This document shows positions 45,529-56,562 of a stretch of DNA of 64,000 nt, piece after piece. The notes beneath the pieces were generated by a model. The model did not search any database. It was not told the origin of the DNA and saw nothing but the letters and a program-made list of their open reading frames with translations. The stretch covers positions 3,237,553 to 3,301,552 of the forward strand of contig OX421499.1 of assembly GCA_949126835.1 (NCBI GenBank), given 5' to 3'. Position 1 is the first letter of the stretch; each line of letters opens with the position of its first letter. This DNA is from Anisus vortex. Its lineage: Eukaryota > Mollusca > Gastropoda > Planorbidae. The position numbers and the translations under genes were made by a program.

Positions 45529-45547
45529 ATATAGGCCTACATATGAA

Positions 45548-45635
45548 TGGGGTACGGGTGCCGAGCGGCAGCGCGTTCGACTGACGCTCCGAAGGTTCGG
45601 GAGGGTGCCCCTGAGTCTACCCAGCTTTGATGGCG
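45548..45635 (+). mobile_element. tRNA-SINE head with internal deletion
   Basis: Box A (GTGCCGAGCGGCAGCGCGTT) is followed by GAAGGTTCGGGAGGGTGCCC, so most of box B is deleted. It runs to the edge of the foldback at about 45634. Confidence 0.7.
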
Positions 45636-46132
45636 TCGCGTGCTGGTCTGCTTCGTCACAGAGAGCCTTAATTAGCATAGGCTATTTGTGCAGGCTTAGT
45701 GGATAATTCAAGACGGCATACAGGGTGATGGGGAGGGGTGATTTTGGCAGGTTATCTAGAGGTATGCTGGTCCCAAGGGCTAATGAAGCATAGTGGTGCA
45801 AAGACGAATTTATATCCAGGTTTCGTTTGGCTCGTTAATACGTAGGTTGAGTTAAACTGTTGACGTTTTTGTGACGTTCAGTGAAAAGTGTCAATTAGTC
45901 AACAGTTTAACTCAACCTACGTATTAACGAGCCAAACGAAACCTGGATATAAATTTTGTCTTAAAAATCACCCAGAATTCATCTGCACTTCGGGACCAAA
46001 ATACTCCTAGAAAACCTGCCTAAATCACCCCTCCCCATCACCCTGTGTACCTGCTGAGTTATCCACTAAGTCTGCACTGATAGCCTATGCTAATTAAAGG
46101 CTCTGTGACGCATCGGCTTAGACCAGCACGAC
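45634..46132. mobile_element. Long foldback (inverted-repeat) element
   Basis: Arms of about 230 bp face each other across a 33-bp spacer. The inner 58 bp are perfectly complementary (45807-45864 with 45898-45955). The outer parts match with gaps (GGTCTGCTTCGTCACAGAG against CTCTGTGACGCATCGGC). The transcript would form a very long hairpin. No ORF. Clean target duplications were not seen. Confidence 0.85.
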
Positions 46133-46249
46133 ACAGTCTCGGTGGTTTGTATGTACAGATGAAATGATTATAGTTTCTTATAAGAGCGGATTACATTTAA
46201 ACCCTTCTTTAGTTGCGTGTGACGTTAATCTTTCAACATAAGTCACAGA

Positions 46250-46388
46250 TGGGTACCGGACATTAGTAAAGGCGGCTGGGCATTGTGCTGGCCACACATC
46301 CCCTTGTATGCCGTGGCAACAGAAACTGGTGAACGCACTGCCTCACCAGCCCTAAGATCAATTGGATCCGAAGTGTACTTAACTAATA
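46250..46388 (+). mobile_element. tRNA-SINE, 3' half
   Basis: GGGTACCGGACATTAGTAAA through CAACAGAAACTGGTGAACGC. It starts about 120 bp right of the foldback, so the two SINE pieces at 45548 and 46250 could be halves of one copy. Confidence 0.7.
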
Positions 46389-46529
46389 AACATATTATAA
46401 TTTTAAATAGATTTAAATATTGTTTTTTTCTGGGTTTAAACATGTTTTTTTTTTTACCAGCTTCTAAGCTTCTCAGGGACAGAATCCAAACAAGACCATC
46501 GTCAGTACTCTGGCCTGTATTTACGATGG

Positions 46530-46617
46530 TCTTGATCCAGACCCGGGAAAAGATCCCAGCCTTCACCAGGACCTTCGTTACGCCAGCCTATTGCTGCCTA
46601 TGGGTCACTGTGCCCCA
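46530..46617 (-). mobile_element. tRNA-SINE head fragment
   Basis: GACCCGGGAAAAGATCCCAG and GCCTTCACCAGGACCTTCG on the minus strand. Box B is largely deleted. Confidence 0.5.
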
Positions 46618-48784
46618 CCCCGTCCCCGGGCCTGTAACGGTTGTTTCTAAAGAGGAAAAAAGATATTGTCTACAGAACATACAAGTACAAATATTGATAA
46701 AATTAAAAAAAGAAACACAATTGGATAAGTTGTGGAAAGTTTTTTTTTAAAAAGGTCTGGCCTTGTATTGTATTGACCACACACTTTCCATTACACGTCA
46801 CATGACCAATAAACTATTTTTAATCTCGTAAAGACTGTGGAACACACTGGATCAGGCCTTCCATTACTGCCCCCTCTGTGCCGGCTTTCAAACCATCACT
46901 GAAGGGTTGGACTAGATACCTCCAATGAAACTCCGTCATCAGTTTATAACTCTTGCTTGTATGTTGTAAATTATTGTAAAATATATATAAAAATTTATAA
47001 GTAGTTAATGCACACTTTTGATCGCAGAGTGTTCGTATTAAGATCGCACCTTTAAATTGTGGACTTGACACAGTACAATGAAGAAGAAGAAGAAGTAGAC
47101 CAAACAATACACTTTTTAATTGTCTATTTTAATCTTCCCTCAGTGTAAACAAAACATTAACCCATTAACACCTCGCAGGGCTTCAGTCTCGCGAGAGGGG
47201 GTGGGAGTTTGAAATATCATTTCAATACATTGAATACCCTGGAAGGGGGTGGCTGTACGGTACAGGGGGTGTATCAATGGGGTGTGTGAATATGTGTGTG
47301 TGTCCGGGGGTGGGGGGAGGTGTCTTTTAATCATGTTATCTTCTGGGTAAAATATGCGGGATTTGGTGGGGGGTGGGGATTATATTTTAATGAGTATTGA
47401 ATGCCCTACTCGGCATCATTTACAAGCCCCAATTCATTAAAACAGTAGGCCCCTAGCCTACCGCCCTCCACCCCTAAACAACATAAACAACACTAGAAGC
47501 TTTACAAAACAAACAGCGACACTTTTCTTTTTTTTATTTATTTATTAAAACCGTTACGAGTAGAAACAAACAAAAAAATTCGCGGCACAATCCGTACACG
47601 GGGTGCCACCTGTCGGCAAAGGGGTGGGCGAAGGGGGCGAAGGGGGCGAGGCCAAAGACGCGTGGACCTGTCGGCGACAGCTGCCTACCCTCCCACCTTT
47701 TTTTTTTAATATTTTTTTTTAATGTGTTGAAATTAGAAAAAAAAAAGAAAAAAAAACAGTACGCAAACACACACACACACAGCACACACACACACACCCA
47801 GCACACACACACACACCCAGCACACACACATACACCCAGCACACACACATACACCCAATCCTTTCAGTATGGTAACAGAAAGGTAGATCTAACAAGGGCG
47901 ACAACACCACGTTTCGAAAGCATAGAGTTTCGTTATAAGGGGAAACAATTAAGACAAAATCAATTATTAACACCCGCGGCCTAGCCATTTTTTGGTGATT
48001 TCTTAGAAACCAAATTGCACAGGTCTTGATTCTTGATGCAGTACATTGATTAGGAGTCGTCCACACAAGACGTCGAACAAGAAATTTTAATTTTATTTTC
48101 TCAACATTCTTTAAAAAAAAAAACTTTTATGGATATGTTTCGAGTATAAAAAACAAACACAATGATTAAATCAAAAATAAAAAAAGCTTTCAGCCTTTAT
48201 ACGTGCTATCACATGTACCCATTTTTTTTTCTAAGGGCGCAGACATACATTAAAGCAGGTGTGTCATACTCGGATGAAGACATGTGCCATTTTATCACTT
48301 AAGAGATGTGTCAAGGTCATCCCCCCACCCCCAACAACCAGACCCAAGTAAACAACAACAAAAAACATACTTAATACACCCTAACTCATTTTAAGACTTA
48401 TCACTAATAATATCACTAATAATATCACTAAAAATATACCAATTTACAACTTCGAGTCTAATTATTTTGTGTAATTTTATTACAGCCAATATTGAAAAAA
48501 TGGTTTATTAACTTCAGCTGTATTTACTAGCTTAAATCAGATTTTATTTTAATAAGTATGTTAACTATATAAAATTAACAATAAAATTGGATGTGTATCA
48601 GTACTAGCTGTCTGAACTTCACACAAATGGTACATTTTTTTTTATAAGCTTACTGGTGGGCCACAAAAGTCCACTTGGTGGGCCGCGTGTTTGAGACCCT
48701 GCATTAAAGTATTAGTTTTCTTTGTATGATCACGGACCTCCCTACTCCATCATTTCCAACTGAATTGCAAGTAAATTATTAGTA
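46618..48784. other. Spacer
   Basis: AT-rich with the CA microsatellite listed separately. No gene recognised. Confidence 0.5.
47764..47860. repeat. CA microsatellite with CCCAGCACAC units
   Basis: CA runs separated by CCCAG about every 20-25 bp. Open frames across it (CVCVC on the minus strand) are artefacts. Confidence 0.92.
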
Positions 48785-48857
48785 ATCCGTCGGACCAAGG
48801 TGAGCCATGGGGAGGGGGGGGGGCGGTTAAAGCAGCGTTCACCAGTGTCCGTGGCAG
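48785..48857 (-). mobile_element. tRNA-SINE tail fragment
   Basis: CCGTCGGACCAAGGTGA and AAAGCAGCGTTCACCAGTG around a G-rich expansion. Confidence 0.55.
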
Positions 48858-48947
48858 ATTTCGGTTTTAATGAACATGGGTGTAATTTATGTTTAAATGT
48901 TTTAATGCTTGCCCTTTTATATCTTTACATTTTGCCTTTACTTATAT

Positions 48948-48954
48948 CTATCTT

Positions 48955-49021
<67 letters not shown>

Positions 49022-49022
49022 G

Positions 49023-49056
<34 letters not shown>

Positions 49057-49064
49057 AATCTCTC

Positions 49065-49097
<33 letters not shown>

Positions 49098-49100
49098 ATA
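48948..49100. repeat. CTAT tetranucleotide tract
   Basis: About 150 bp of CTAT/ATCT with few interruptions; all frames read YLSI-type repeats. Confidence 0.95.
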
Positions 49101-49127
49101 TAGTTGACAGATATATAGTGTGAGTAT

Positions 49128-50130
49128 AACCAGGTGCGAACTTGCCCGACACTCTGATCCAAGCCAGGAAGCCGAGAAGTAAACGCAGTATCTAGGCCTA
49201 TACATCCCACACTTTGTGCTGAGAAGTCAGAGTAGTTACTTTAAGTTGATCTCATCCTGAGATTTTCCTTAATAATTAAAGGTAATATCATAGACTATAA
49301 CCCGCATAGACATGGACCGCTTGCTTTAGTATTTCTGCTATAATATGAAGACTCGAAACACTGATTTTCGGAATTTCCGATTCGTTGTTTCCTTTGCACT
49401 TCCGTTTTATTGAATCGCTTCGAATTTCTCAATGCAAAATTAAAATCGAAAGTTGTATAAAGCGGAAACATTTAAGAAACAACGAGGAGCGTAGAGTAGA
49501 AGTAATTTAAGCCAGCCTTATTGGTTGCGCACGGAACAAAAGTTGATATAAGCTCTAAAAATAGAGCAAGCGGTCCATCTTATTATAGTCTATGGCTCTA
49601 TGGAGTCTATTTAAACGAATGTGAAAAATGTAGCGCAATTCAGCGATATGCATGCGTAGTAATCATACAAAGTGGGTTGTTAATGTAGTGTTTTATGTTT
49701 TAAAATGTACATATAATTTCTTCACTCGTATAATATTTATATAATTTTCAACTATTTTTAAAAATAGTTTTATCATTGTAAAATTATAATTGTAAGCCAT
49801 TTTTTTATTTTAAAAAAAAGGGAAAATTGAAAACAATTAGAAATATCATTGCAAATAAAAGTGGGTCAATTATCTCCCTTTAATTAAAGTTTCCACATTT
49901 GATTCTATAGTGATAACAAACAAGTTTTGTTTTGTAATAAAACTAATATTACTTATTAATTTTTTTTTCCTTATATAAATCTAGCATTATAATATATAGT
50001 TCAACTAATAATTAAAGGTATACTATTTACATACATAAACAGTTGTAAAGAAACATTTCCTGTATTAATTGTTTAAGTAATTTGAGAATATTTTAAAAAA
50101 CAATTTAAAAAATTACATAATATAACGCTG
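49128..50130 (-). mobile_element. Internally deleted relative of the 16.3-22 kb hAT-associated element
   Basis: On the minus strand, 50130-49650 matches 17430-17890, and about 49270-49200 matches 18030-18110 (ACTACTCTGRCTTCTC). Then 49190-49128 matches 21375-21445 (ACTGCGTTTACTTCTCGGC). The 3.2 kb between the last two is absent here. A MITE (49289-49596) interrupts it. Confidence 0.5.
49289..49596. mobile_element. MITE with ATAGACTATAA / TTATAGTCTAT ends
   Basis: About 308 bp. Left end CATAGACTATAACCCGC then GGACCGCTTGC; right end GCTCTAAAAATAGAGCAAGC then GGTCC...ATAGTCTATG. It shares GGAATTTCCGAT and AAAATCGAAAG with the element at 4660 but lacks the minisatellite. Confidence 0.75.
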
Positions 50131-50605
50131 GTATATATATACATAAAGCTCTGTGTGTGTGTTTAACCAATCAAATTGGTTTATTTAAAGGCACGTGACC
50201 ATGTTGCCTCATATTTTACCTTTGCAATTTGACTAAGCATATGTGTCCTGACTAGATGAGTGGATAGCGTATCGGACTGCCATGCGGTCGACCCGGTTAC
50301 GATTCTCTATATGCCCTACTTTTTTTTTTCAAAACAATTTTAAATTTCAATTAATATTACTTTAGAAAAAAAAAGATTGTAAATCCACGGGCAATTTAGC
50401 CTTTTTTGTTAAATAAAATAACCTACATATTTTCAACCCGATTACAATATTATTTTTAATTACTTTCCTAAATGTCTTCAGTAAAAAATAATTTTTTGAA
50501 ATTATTATTAGATTTAAAGCTTTCTGTTCATTGTAGTTTATACAATACAGGCCTGTTCTATTTTCCCCCAGGCAGCGCCGGGAAATTTAGCTTGTATATT
50601 ATATA
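50130..50605 (+). mobile_element. Second dispersed family, copy with full core
   Basis: GGCACGTGACCATGTTGCCTC, tRNA-like core GTGGATAGCGTATCGGACTG and CGACCCGGTTACGATTC, then AGATTGTAAATCCACGGGC, CCCGATTACAATATT and the tail CAGGCAGCGCCGGGAAATTT. Adjoins a hAT-related block at 50130. Confidence 0.68.
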
Positions 50606-51219
50606 TATATATATGGTGAGTGTGTGGTTTTTCTATCTCGCTATATGTGTCTTTATTTACTTTATCCCCGTGTCTTAATCTGTCTCTTTTTTCTCTCTCT
50701 TTCACTGTCTCTTCCCCATCGCTTTGTACTCGCCATTATCATCAATCCACGCCTAAGCAGTCTTCAAAAAATCACAATTTCTCCGTCCATCTTGGGAAGT
50801 CCATCCGAAGTTCTCCTGCCCCCTGATGTCTATCTCGCACCATGATGTTTATCTCGTCCCTCCAGCGTTGCCTATAATGTGGCAATCTCCGTGTCCTGCA
50901 CGATGGACAACCATTTAATCAAAGCCGGGATGCAAAAACGGAGCATAATCCTAGGTCATAAATCTGCGTGAGGATGAGCAGAGTTACCGATCTTTGTACT
51001 CATTAGTTATCTGCTCGTTTTGTTGGGGAGTTTAGCCAGCTGGAGTCGCTAATAGCAAAGCTATTTAAGAATAATATGGCCATGTCACTCGCCTCATCTC
51101 TCACCCTCGCTCTGTGTCTCGTGGCCTGAACGCTCTTCGCTTCTTTCTTGTCAATCACTAGACCATGGTCCACTCAACGGTTATATATAAGCCTAATGGC
51201 CGATAATTATTAGGAAATG

Positions 51220-51222
51220 ATC

Positions 51223-51300
<78 letters not shown>

Positions 51301-51385
51301 TTATCTATCTATCTATCTATCTCTCTATCTATCTCTCTATCTATCTCTGTCTATCCATATATCTATCTTTTAATCTATCTATCTC

Positions 51386-51472
<87 letters not shown>

Positions 51473-51715
51473 GTCTATCTATCTATATCTCTATACAACA
51501 GCTATGCAACATATTTACCTCTATAAAACGTACCGTATGTCTGTCTGTATATCTATCTATCCATATATTATTTATATTTCTATCTGTCTGTTTGTCAGTT
51601 TGTCTGTTTGTCTTTCTGTTTGGCTGTCTATCTATCTAGCTATATATCCATATATCGTCTATCTTTTCATCTATTTATCTGTATGTTTGTTTGTCTGTCT
51701 ATCTGTCTAATATAT
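51220..51715. repeat. CTAT/CTGT tetranucleotide tract
   Basis: Nearly pure CTAT for 270 bp, decaying into CTGT/TTGT motifs towards 51715. The 140-residue ORF is repeat translation. Confidence 0.95.
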
Positions 51716-52379
51716 CTACATATCAAATTAAAACTATCTATTCAATGATTACATACATATCTATAGTTACATTTAATTTTACAAACTATAAAATGAACAT
51801 TTAACAGGACTCGCGGTTATCATGAGTCAAAGAGAAGTTAATTCAGACGTTTGTTTACTCTCAACATTCAAGTCGATGATCTGCCCTTACTTTACGTCAC
51901 ACATACAGTCTGATTCGAAAACAAACAGATCAAAAGCAGTATTACACTCACTCACTGTCCCACACGAGACCAGGGGTGGCCTGGGAAAAGGGGGAGGGGT
52001 AATGGGGGTTGGATATTGATGTGGTTCGGTGTTTACTTTAAACAAGCGTGTCCCAATAGACTTGCGTAAGATGAGCTCGTTAGCCACTGGCCATCTTCAT
52101 TAGTGAGTAGCCCAGGAGGGATTTAGCAGGTCATATGGTGAAAAGGTAAGTATTTGTGTCCATGTGTGTGAACGCATGTGTGTGTGTGCGTGTGTGAGTG
52201 TGTGTGTGTGTTATTGTTATCATATGTTCTTGTGTATGTACAATTTCACTTGTTCTTGCAAATAACATTGCGTTTTTTTATATTTCGTTCAGGCATTTAT
52301 GACACACTTCTGTACCCATGGGCCTCAAAGCGGCTAAAGTGTGGTTCGAGACTCCAGTTAGTCTACATCTTTTTTTTTT
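51716..52379. other. Spacer
   Basis: TG run at 52176-52212. No coding signal. Confidence 0.5.
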
Positions 52380-52685
52380 TTCTAAAATGTTTTCATTTCA
52401 ATTAATATTACTTTTAAAAAAAAAGATTGTAAATCCACGGGCATCATGCGGCAATTTAGATTTTTGTGTTAAATAAAAAGACTTGCCTATTTTGAACCCG
52501 ATTACAATATTTATTTTAAATTACTTCCCTACATGTCTTCAGTAAAAAATAGTATTTAAAAAAAAAATAAATTATTACATCTAAGCTTTCTGTTCATTGT
52601 AGTATATAAAATTGTATCTGTAGCTTATACAGGCCTGTTTTATATTCACCCGGGCAACGCCGGGCAATTGAGCTTGTTCGCTTTA
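52380..52685 (+). mobile_element. Second dispersed family, 5'-truncated copy
   Basis: AGATTGTAAATCCACGGGCA, CCCGATTACAATATTTATT, and tail CACCCGGGCAACGCCGGGCA. The tRNA-like core is missing. Confidence 0.68.
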
Positions 52686-52828
52686 TATTTGTGTGTGTTT
52701 CTTCCTTCGTGAGTATTGAAGAGCGATATCCTTGCAAGGCTAAATGAACATCAAACTTGGATATAACGGATTCCTACCAAAAACTTTATTGTTAGGGATT
52801 GTTTAATTATAGTTATGTATAATTATAC

Positions 52829-53412
52829 TGTTACGAATGTCGGTTAAAAGACGAAGGACTGTCCAGGGCATTGACCTCTTAACAAGTGCGTATTAGATAC
52901 TCAAAGAGACCAAGGGTTGACCTTACATTCCTTAGTGCAGATTGAAATAAATAAGTCGTTCAGCCGTGTCGAAATTGAAGGTTAGATTCTGGATCGCAGT
53001 ATCCTATAGCGCAGTGGAATTGAAATGCTCTGTAGAATCTTAGATAATAGTTTTCTTTGTAAAGTCCCTACCTCCTTAGAGTTAGTTCAATTAGATAGTT
53101 TGTAGAGAGAAGTCGCTATATTGATACTTGTATATTTTATGAAATTTTATGTTCGCCTATCTGTTTGATGCATTTACTTAAAGTTTATATTGAGTCTAAA
53201 ATTTAAATAAAGTTGTTTATTCAACAACTGGAGTTGTTTGATATATCATTGCTGAAAGAAAAGTGTTGAAGATAATTATACAGAATATAACTAAATTACT
53301 GCATAGACCTGTCAGTCAAGGAACCCCTAGCTTGGACTTCAGATCAGCAGAATCTAGAGACTTCTAATAAAAATACAACTAGTCTTTGAATCCGATTAAA
53401 CGAGCCGTAACA
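52829..53412 (+). mobile_element. Solo LTR
   Basis: A 584-bp sequence begins TGTTACGAATG and ends GAGCCGTAACA, so its ends are inverted (TGTTACG/CGTAACA). It is flanked by ATAC on both sides (52825-52828 and 53413-53416) and carries AATAAA at 53206-53211. No internal retroviral sequence is adjacent. It is unrelated in sequence to the LTR at 37 kb. Confidence 0.8.
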
Positions 53413-53416
53413 ATAC

Positions 53417-54044
53417 TCTGGATAACCTGGGTTATTCGAACCCTTAACCCTGTCTGGCAACACGTTTACGTCTCTCATCTACACCACTCTCAATATCTTC
53501 AGTTTCCTTTTTTTTTTTTGTATTAGAAAGAGAAGAAACAGAAGAAAAAAAAATGACTTCGTCCTTTCAATGGGCGTGTGCCTACGAGCGCGTGAGCTTA
53601 AGCGCGTGCCTGCCTTACCGGGTGCTATAGAGAGCAAACATCGAAACCTCCCCTCCCCCTCCCCACACGCCACCCCCACCTCTCGGGTCAGCGTGATGTC
53701 GGTGAAGAACAGGTCAAAGCTTTTTGCACGACTTCAACCCACGAGCGTTAGTTAAAAAGAAAAAAAGTCCGATATAAACGTAGGGGCCGCCGGATGGCGA
53801 CACATGTTGCTGATCAAAACCGGCTGGCATCTATTGTCAATGGAACCGCTTGGATTGTGTGTGTTTTTTTTTTTTTTGTGTGATTTGTTGTTTATCTGAT
53901 TTAGATATCAAGACATTGAGACTAAGTGCTGGGGGGTGGGGGTGTGGACATGTATTGAGACACCCTGTGTGTGTATTTGTTAGCCTGCATTTGCGTGAGT
54001 GCATGTGTGCATTTTTCTAAAACTCACAGAGACTATCGGGGCGC
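53417..54044. other. Spacer
   Basis: Poly-T run and a CCCCTCCCC block. No gene recognised. Confidence 0.5.
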
Positions 54045-54275
54045 AGGGGGGCCGTGCCGAAGATCTCGGGTCCGAATCTTGGTGCAGGCTAGAATTTTTT
54101 TTCCTGGGTCTGTTGGGCGTCTTTGAGTCTACCCAGCTCTGATGGTAAAGTAAAGGCGTCTGTGCATAGCGCTGGCCACACAATCACCTAGTATACCGTG
54201 GCCACAGAAACTGGTGAACGCTGCTTCAACGGAGGTGTGGATCAATTCGGTCCGACGGGATACTTTACTTACTTT
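54045..54275 (+). mobile_element. tRNA-derived SINE
   Basis: Box B (CGGGTCCGAATCTTGGTGC), body and complete tail ending in GGGATACTTTACTTACTT. Box A is reduced. Confidence 0.83.
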
Positions 54276-54377
54276 ACAGAGAATTTCGCAATGGCGTCAG
54301 CACCGATTCATAATTTGAGAACGAATGTTCCACACCAACGGAAGAGAACGGCATCGCAATGTAAACTTAACGAAGAG

Positions 54378-56397
54378 CAGGGATCTGCAACCTAAGACAC
54401 GCCTGCAAAATTTGACATGCAGAGCTTCTTTCAATGGCACGCAAAATGTTCCCAAGAGGTGTTTAAAAAAAAAAAAAAAAAAACATTTTCCGTTTCTGAA
54501 TGACAAAGCGACACATTTCTGTGAGTTTGCATTTACACGGACCACTGGAATCAATTTGCATTGAAACTGGAAATATTTGGCGTGAAATCAAAACATTTAA
54601 CTTCATGCACATCCCTATGTTGGCATATATTAAGATAGATAGGCCTAGTTGGGCTTTTTCAGAAGTACATCCAAACACTCAAAGTGGATTTCTCTAATCA
54701 AAGTCAAGACTTTCAAATTGATTGAGTCATTTTTTTCATATCAAATAAAGCCAAACTGGTTTGATATTATTAACACTCAAAGTGGATTTCTCTAATCAAA
54801 GTCAAGACTTTCAAATTGATTGACTCATTTTTTTTCCATACCAAATAAAGCCAAACTGGTTTGATATTATTACAATCTTCTTGTATGCAGATCTTCTTTT
54901 TTTAAGTATAGGTATATTGGTTTTTTTGAAATGCAGCAAGTTAAATTTTAAACATTTTAAAAAATGTCCATCGAAATGTACCCATTTGCAGAAAATGTCT
55001 GGAAGGAAGCTGCTTAGGAAAGTCATCTGCTATTCTCAACTGCTAGACATTCGCTCTTTTACTTTCAGCTTTTGGTTCAACTTATACGCGGGAACAGATT
55101 TTATCGCACATGAAAGCTGTTTTAAGCATACACTTGACAGCTCATTAATTCACAAAATAATTACATTTAACAGAGGTTGTATGCTTATACTCTTTAATAA
55201 AACAAAAATATAAGTAATTCTAAAACAAATTTATCTGTATTATTAGGCCCTAATTGAATAAATATAAGGGGCTTATTGAATAGCAGTATAATACGTTATT
55301 TCTGTAATTATTATTGTTTAAAACATAAACTCCTTAAATGGACAAACAATTAATGCAGGGAATGTTTATTTACAACTGTTTAACGTAAATTATTTTAATC
55401 CTCTGATAATTAAATCTTGCAAAGAATACCTTAATGTTGTATTTATATACAGAAATAATAATTAGTCGGTAATATTTGTTATGTTACAAAACATAGCTAA
55501 TTCGGCATCATTATTTAATCAAATGTGTAAACGGTTTTTAATTAAAGGGAGGTAATTAACCCCTTTTATTTGAGCTTATAATATGTCTAATATGTTTTAG
55601 TTTTTTTTCATTTATAAAAGAATAAATAGTTTACAATTTATAACTATGAAATGATCAAACTGTAAATAGTATTTGAAAATGATACAAGTATTAGTCTATA
55701 TGACTAAAATGTATATTTTCAAATGTTACATTAACTACCTAGCGTGTATGATTATTACGTTTCTATTCCTCTGTACGTTAGTTACAATAAATCACAAATA
55801 CTAATGTAAAAGACATTAAAGGACTTCTTTTTTTTGAAGGTTTTCTGTACTAAAATACATTAACTGAAATTAAAGATTAAGTGAAGAGGTTTTTCTCCCA
55901 GATTTGTGATAGTCTCATATGACAGTGACATTTGAGAAAGGAAAACAAAACTCGACTCTATAAATCTATATTTAACCATTTTGTTAAAAATAAAGGACTT
56001 CTCATTTTAACTAAGATTAAATATAATTATTAATTTGCAAGAGATAGTTAGATAGTCATTTTGACTAACAAATGAAATTGTTTAGACAACAATTACGATA
56101 AATTTGAAAATATTAAAGTTTAATAATAAATTACAGTTATTTGATATTAATGAAAACAAAATGGATGATAATCAAAAATCTAATTTTTTGTTTTAAATAT
56201 AAAACGCTTTAACGATTTTTTTCTATAAATAATCTCGTCTGCTTTTGGCCTTGGTCTTGCTATTGAGTTAAATTAATTGTCCTATAAAATAATTTTTAAA
56301 CGTATAATAGAGCAGGTGGACTTTTAGACTGTTGGCAAGCTGAATTATTTAGGAATTCTAGTTTAGGACTCTGTTAACACAAGGTTGCCGACCCATG
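54378..56397 (+). mobile_element. 2-kb hAT-derived element
   Basis: Starts CAGGGATCTGCAACCTAAG and ends AAGGTTGCCGACCCATG. It contains a broken transposase C-terminus (frame near 55089-55140 reads REQILSHMKAVLSIHLTAH) and the AT-rich block shared with 17430 and 49650. It also carries a 100-bp tandem duplication. No matching 8-bp flanks, so the insertion is old or rearranged. Confidence 0.62.
54673..54871. repeat. ~100-bp tandem duplication
   Basis: AACACTCAAAGTGGATTTCT through GGTTTGATATTATTA occurs twice in direct tandem (54673-54772, 54773-54871), differing by a few bases. Confidence 0.88.
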
Positions 56398-56497
56398 CAA
56401 GCAGTAATGTCAGCTGAAATTACTTTACGAAATGTGTTAGCTTGTAATAAGTTTTTTTTTTTATAATCTTTTTAAAATCTTATGTTTTATGTTACAG

Positions 56498-56562
56498 GTG
56501 CTCCTTCTATACAGAAGCGTCCTACGCTTGTTAATCCCTTAATTTGAGTCTAGTCTTAGTTG
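56498..56562 (+). repeat. Dispersed repeat fragment
   Basis: GGTGCTCCTTCTATACAGAA, GCGTCCTACGCTTGTTAATC and TTTGAGTCTAGTCTTAG. It starts about 100 bp after the hAT remnant ends. Confidence 0.45.

Noticed and set aside
51217..51715. 140-residue and smaller ORFs of YLSI repeats (also at 48800-49123)
   Set aside because: CTAT tetranucleotide repeat translation.
54378..56397. 8-bp target duplication for the 2-kb hAT-derived element
   Set aside because: The flanks (ACGAAGAG and CAAGCAGT) do not match.
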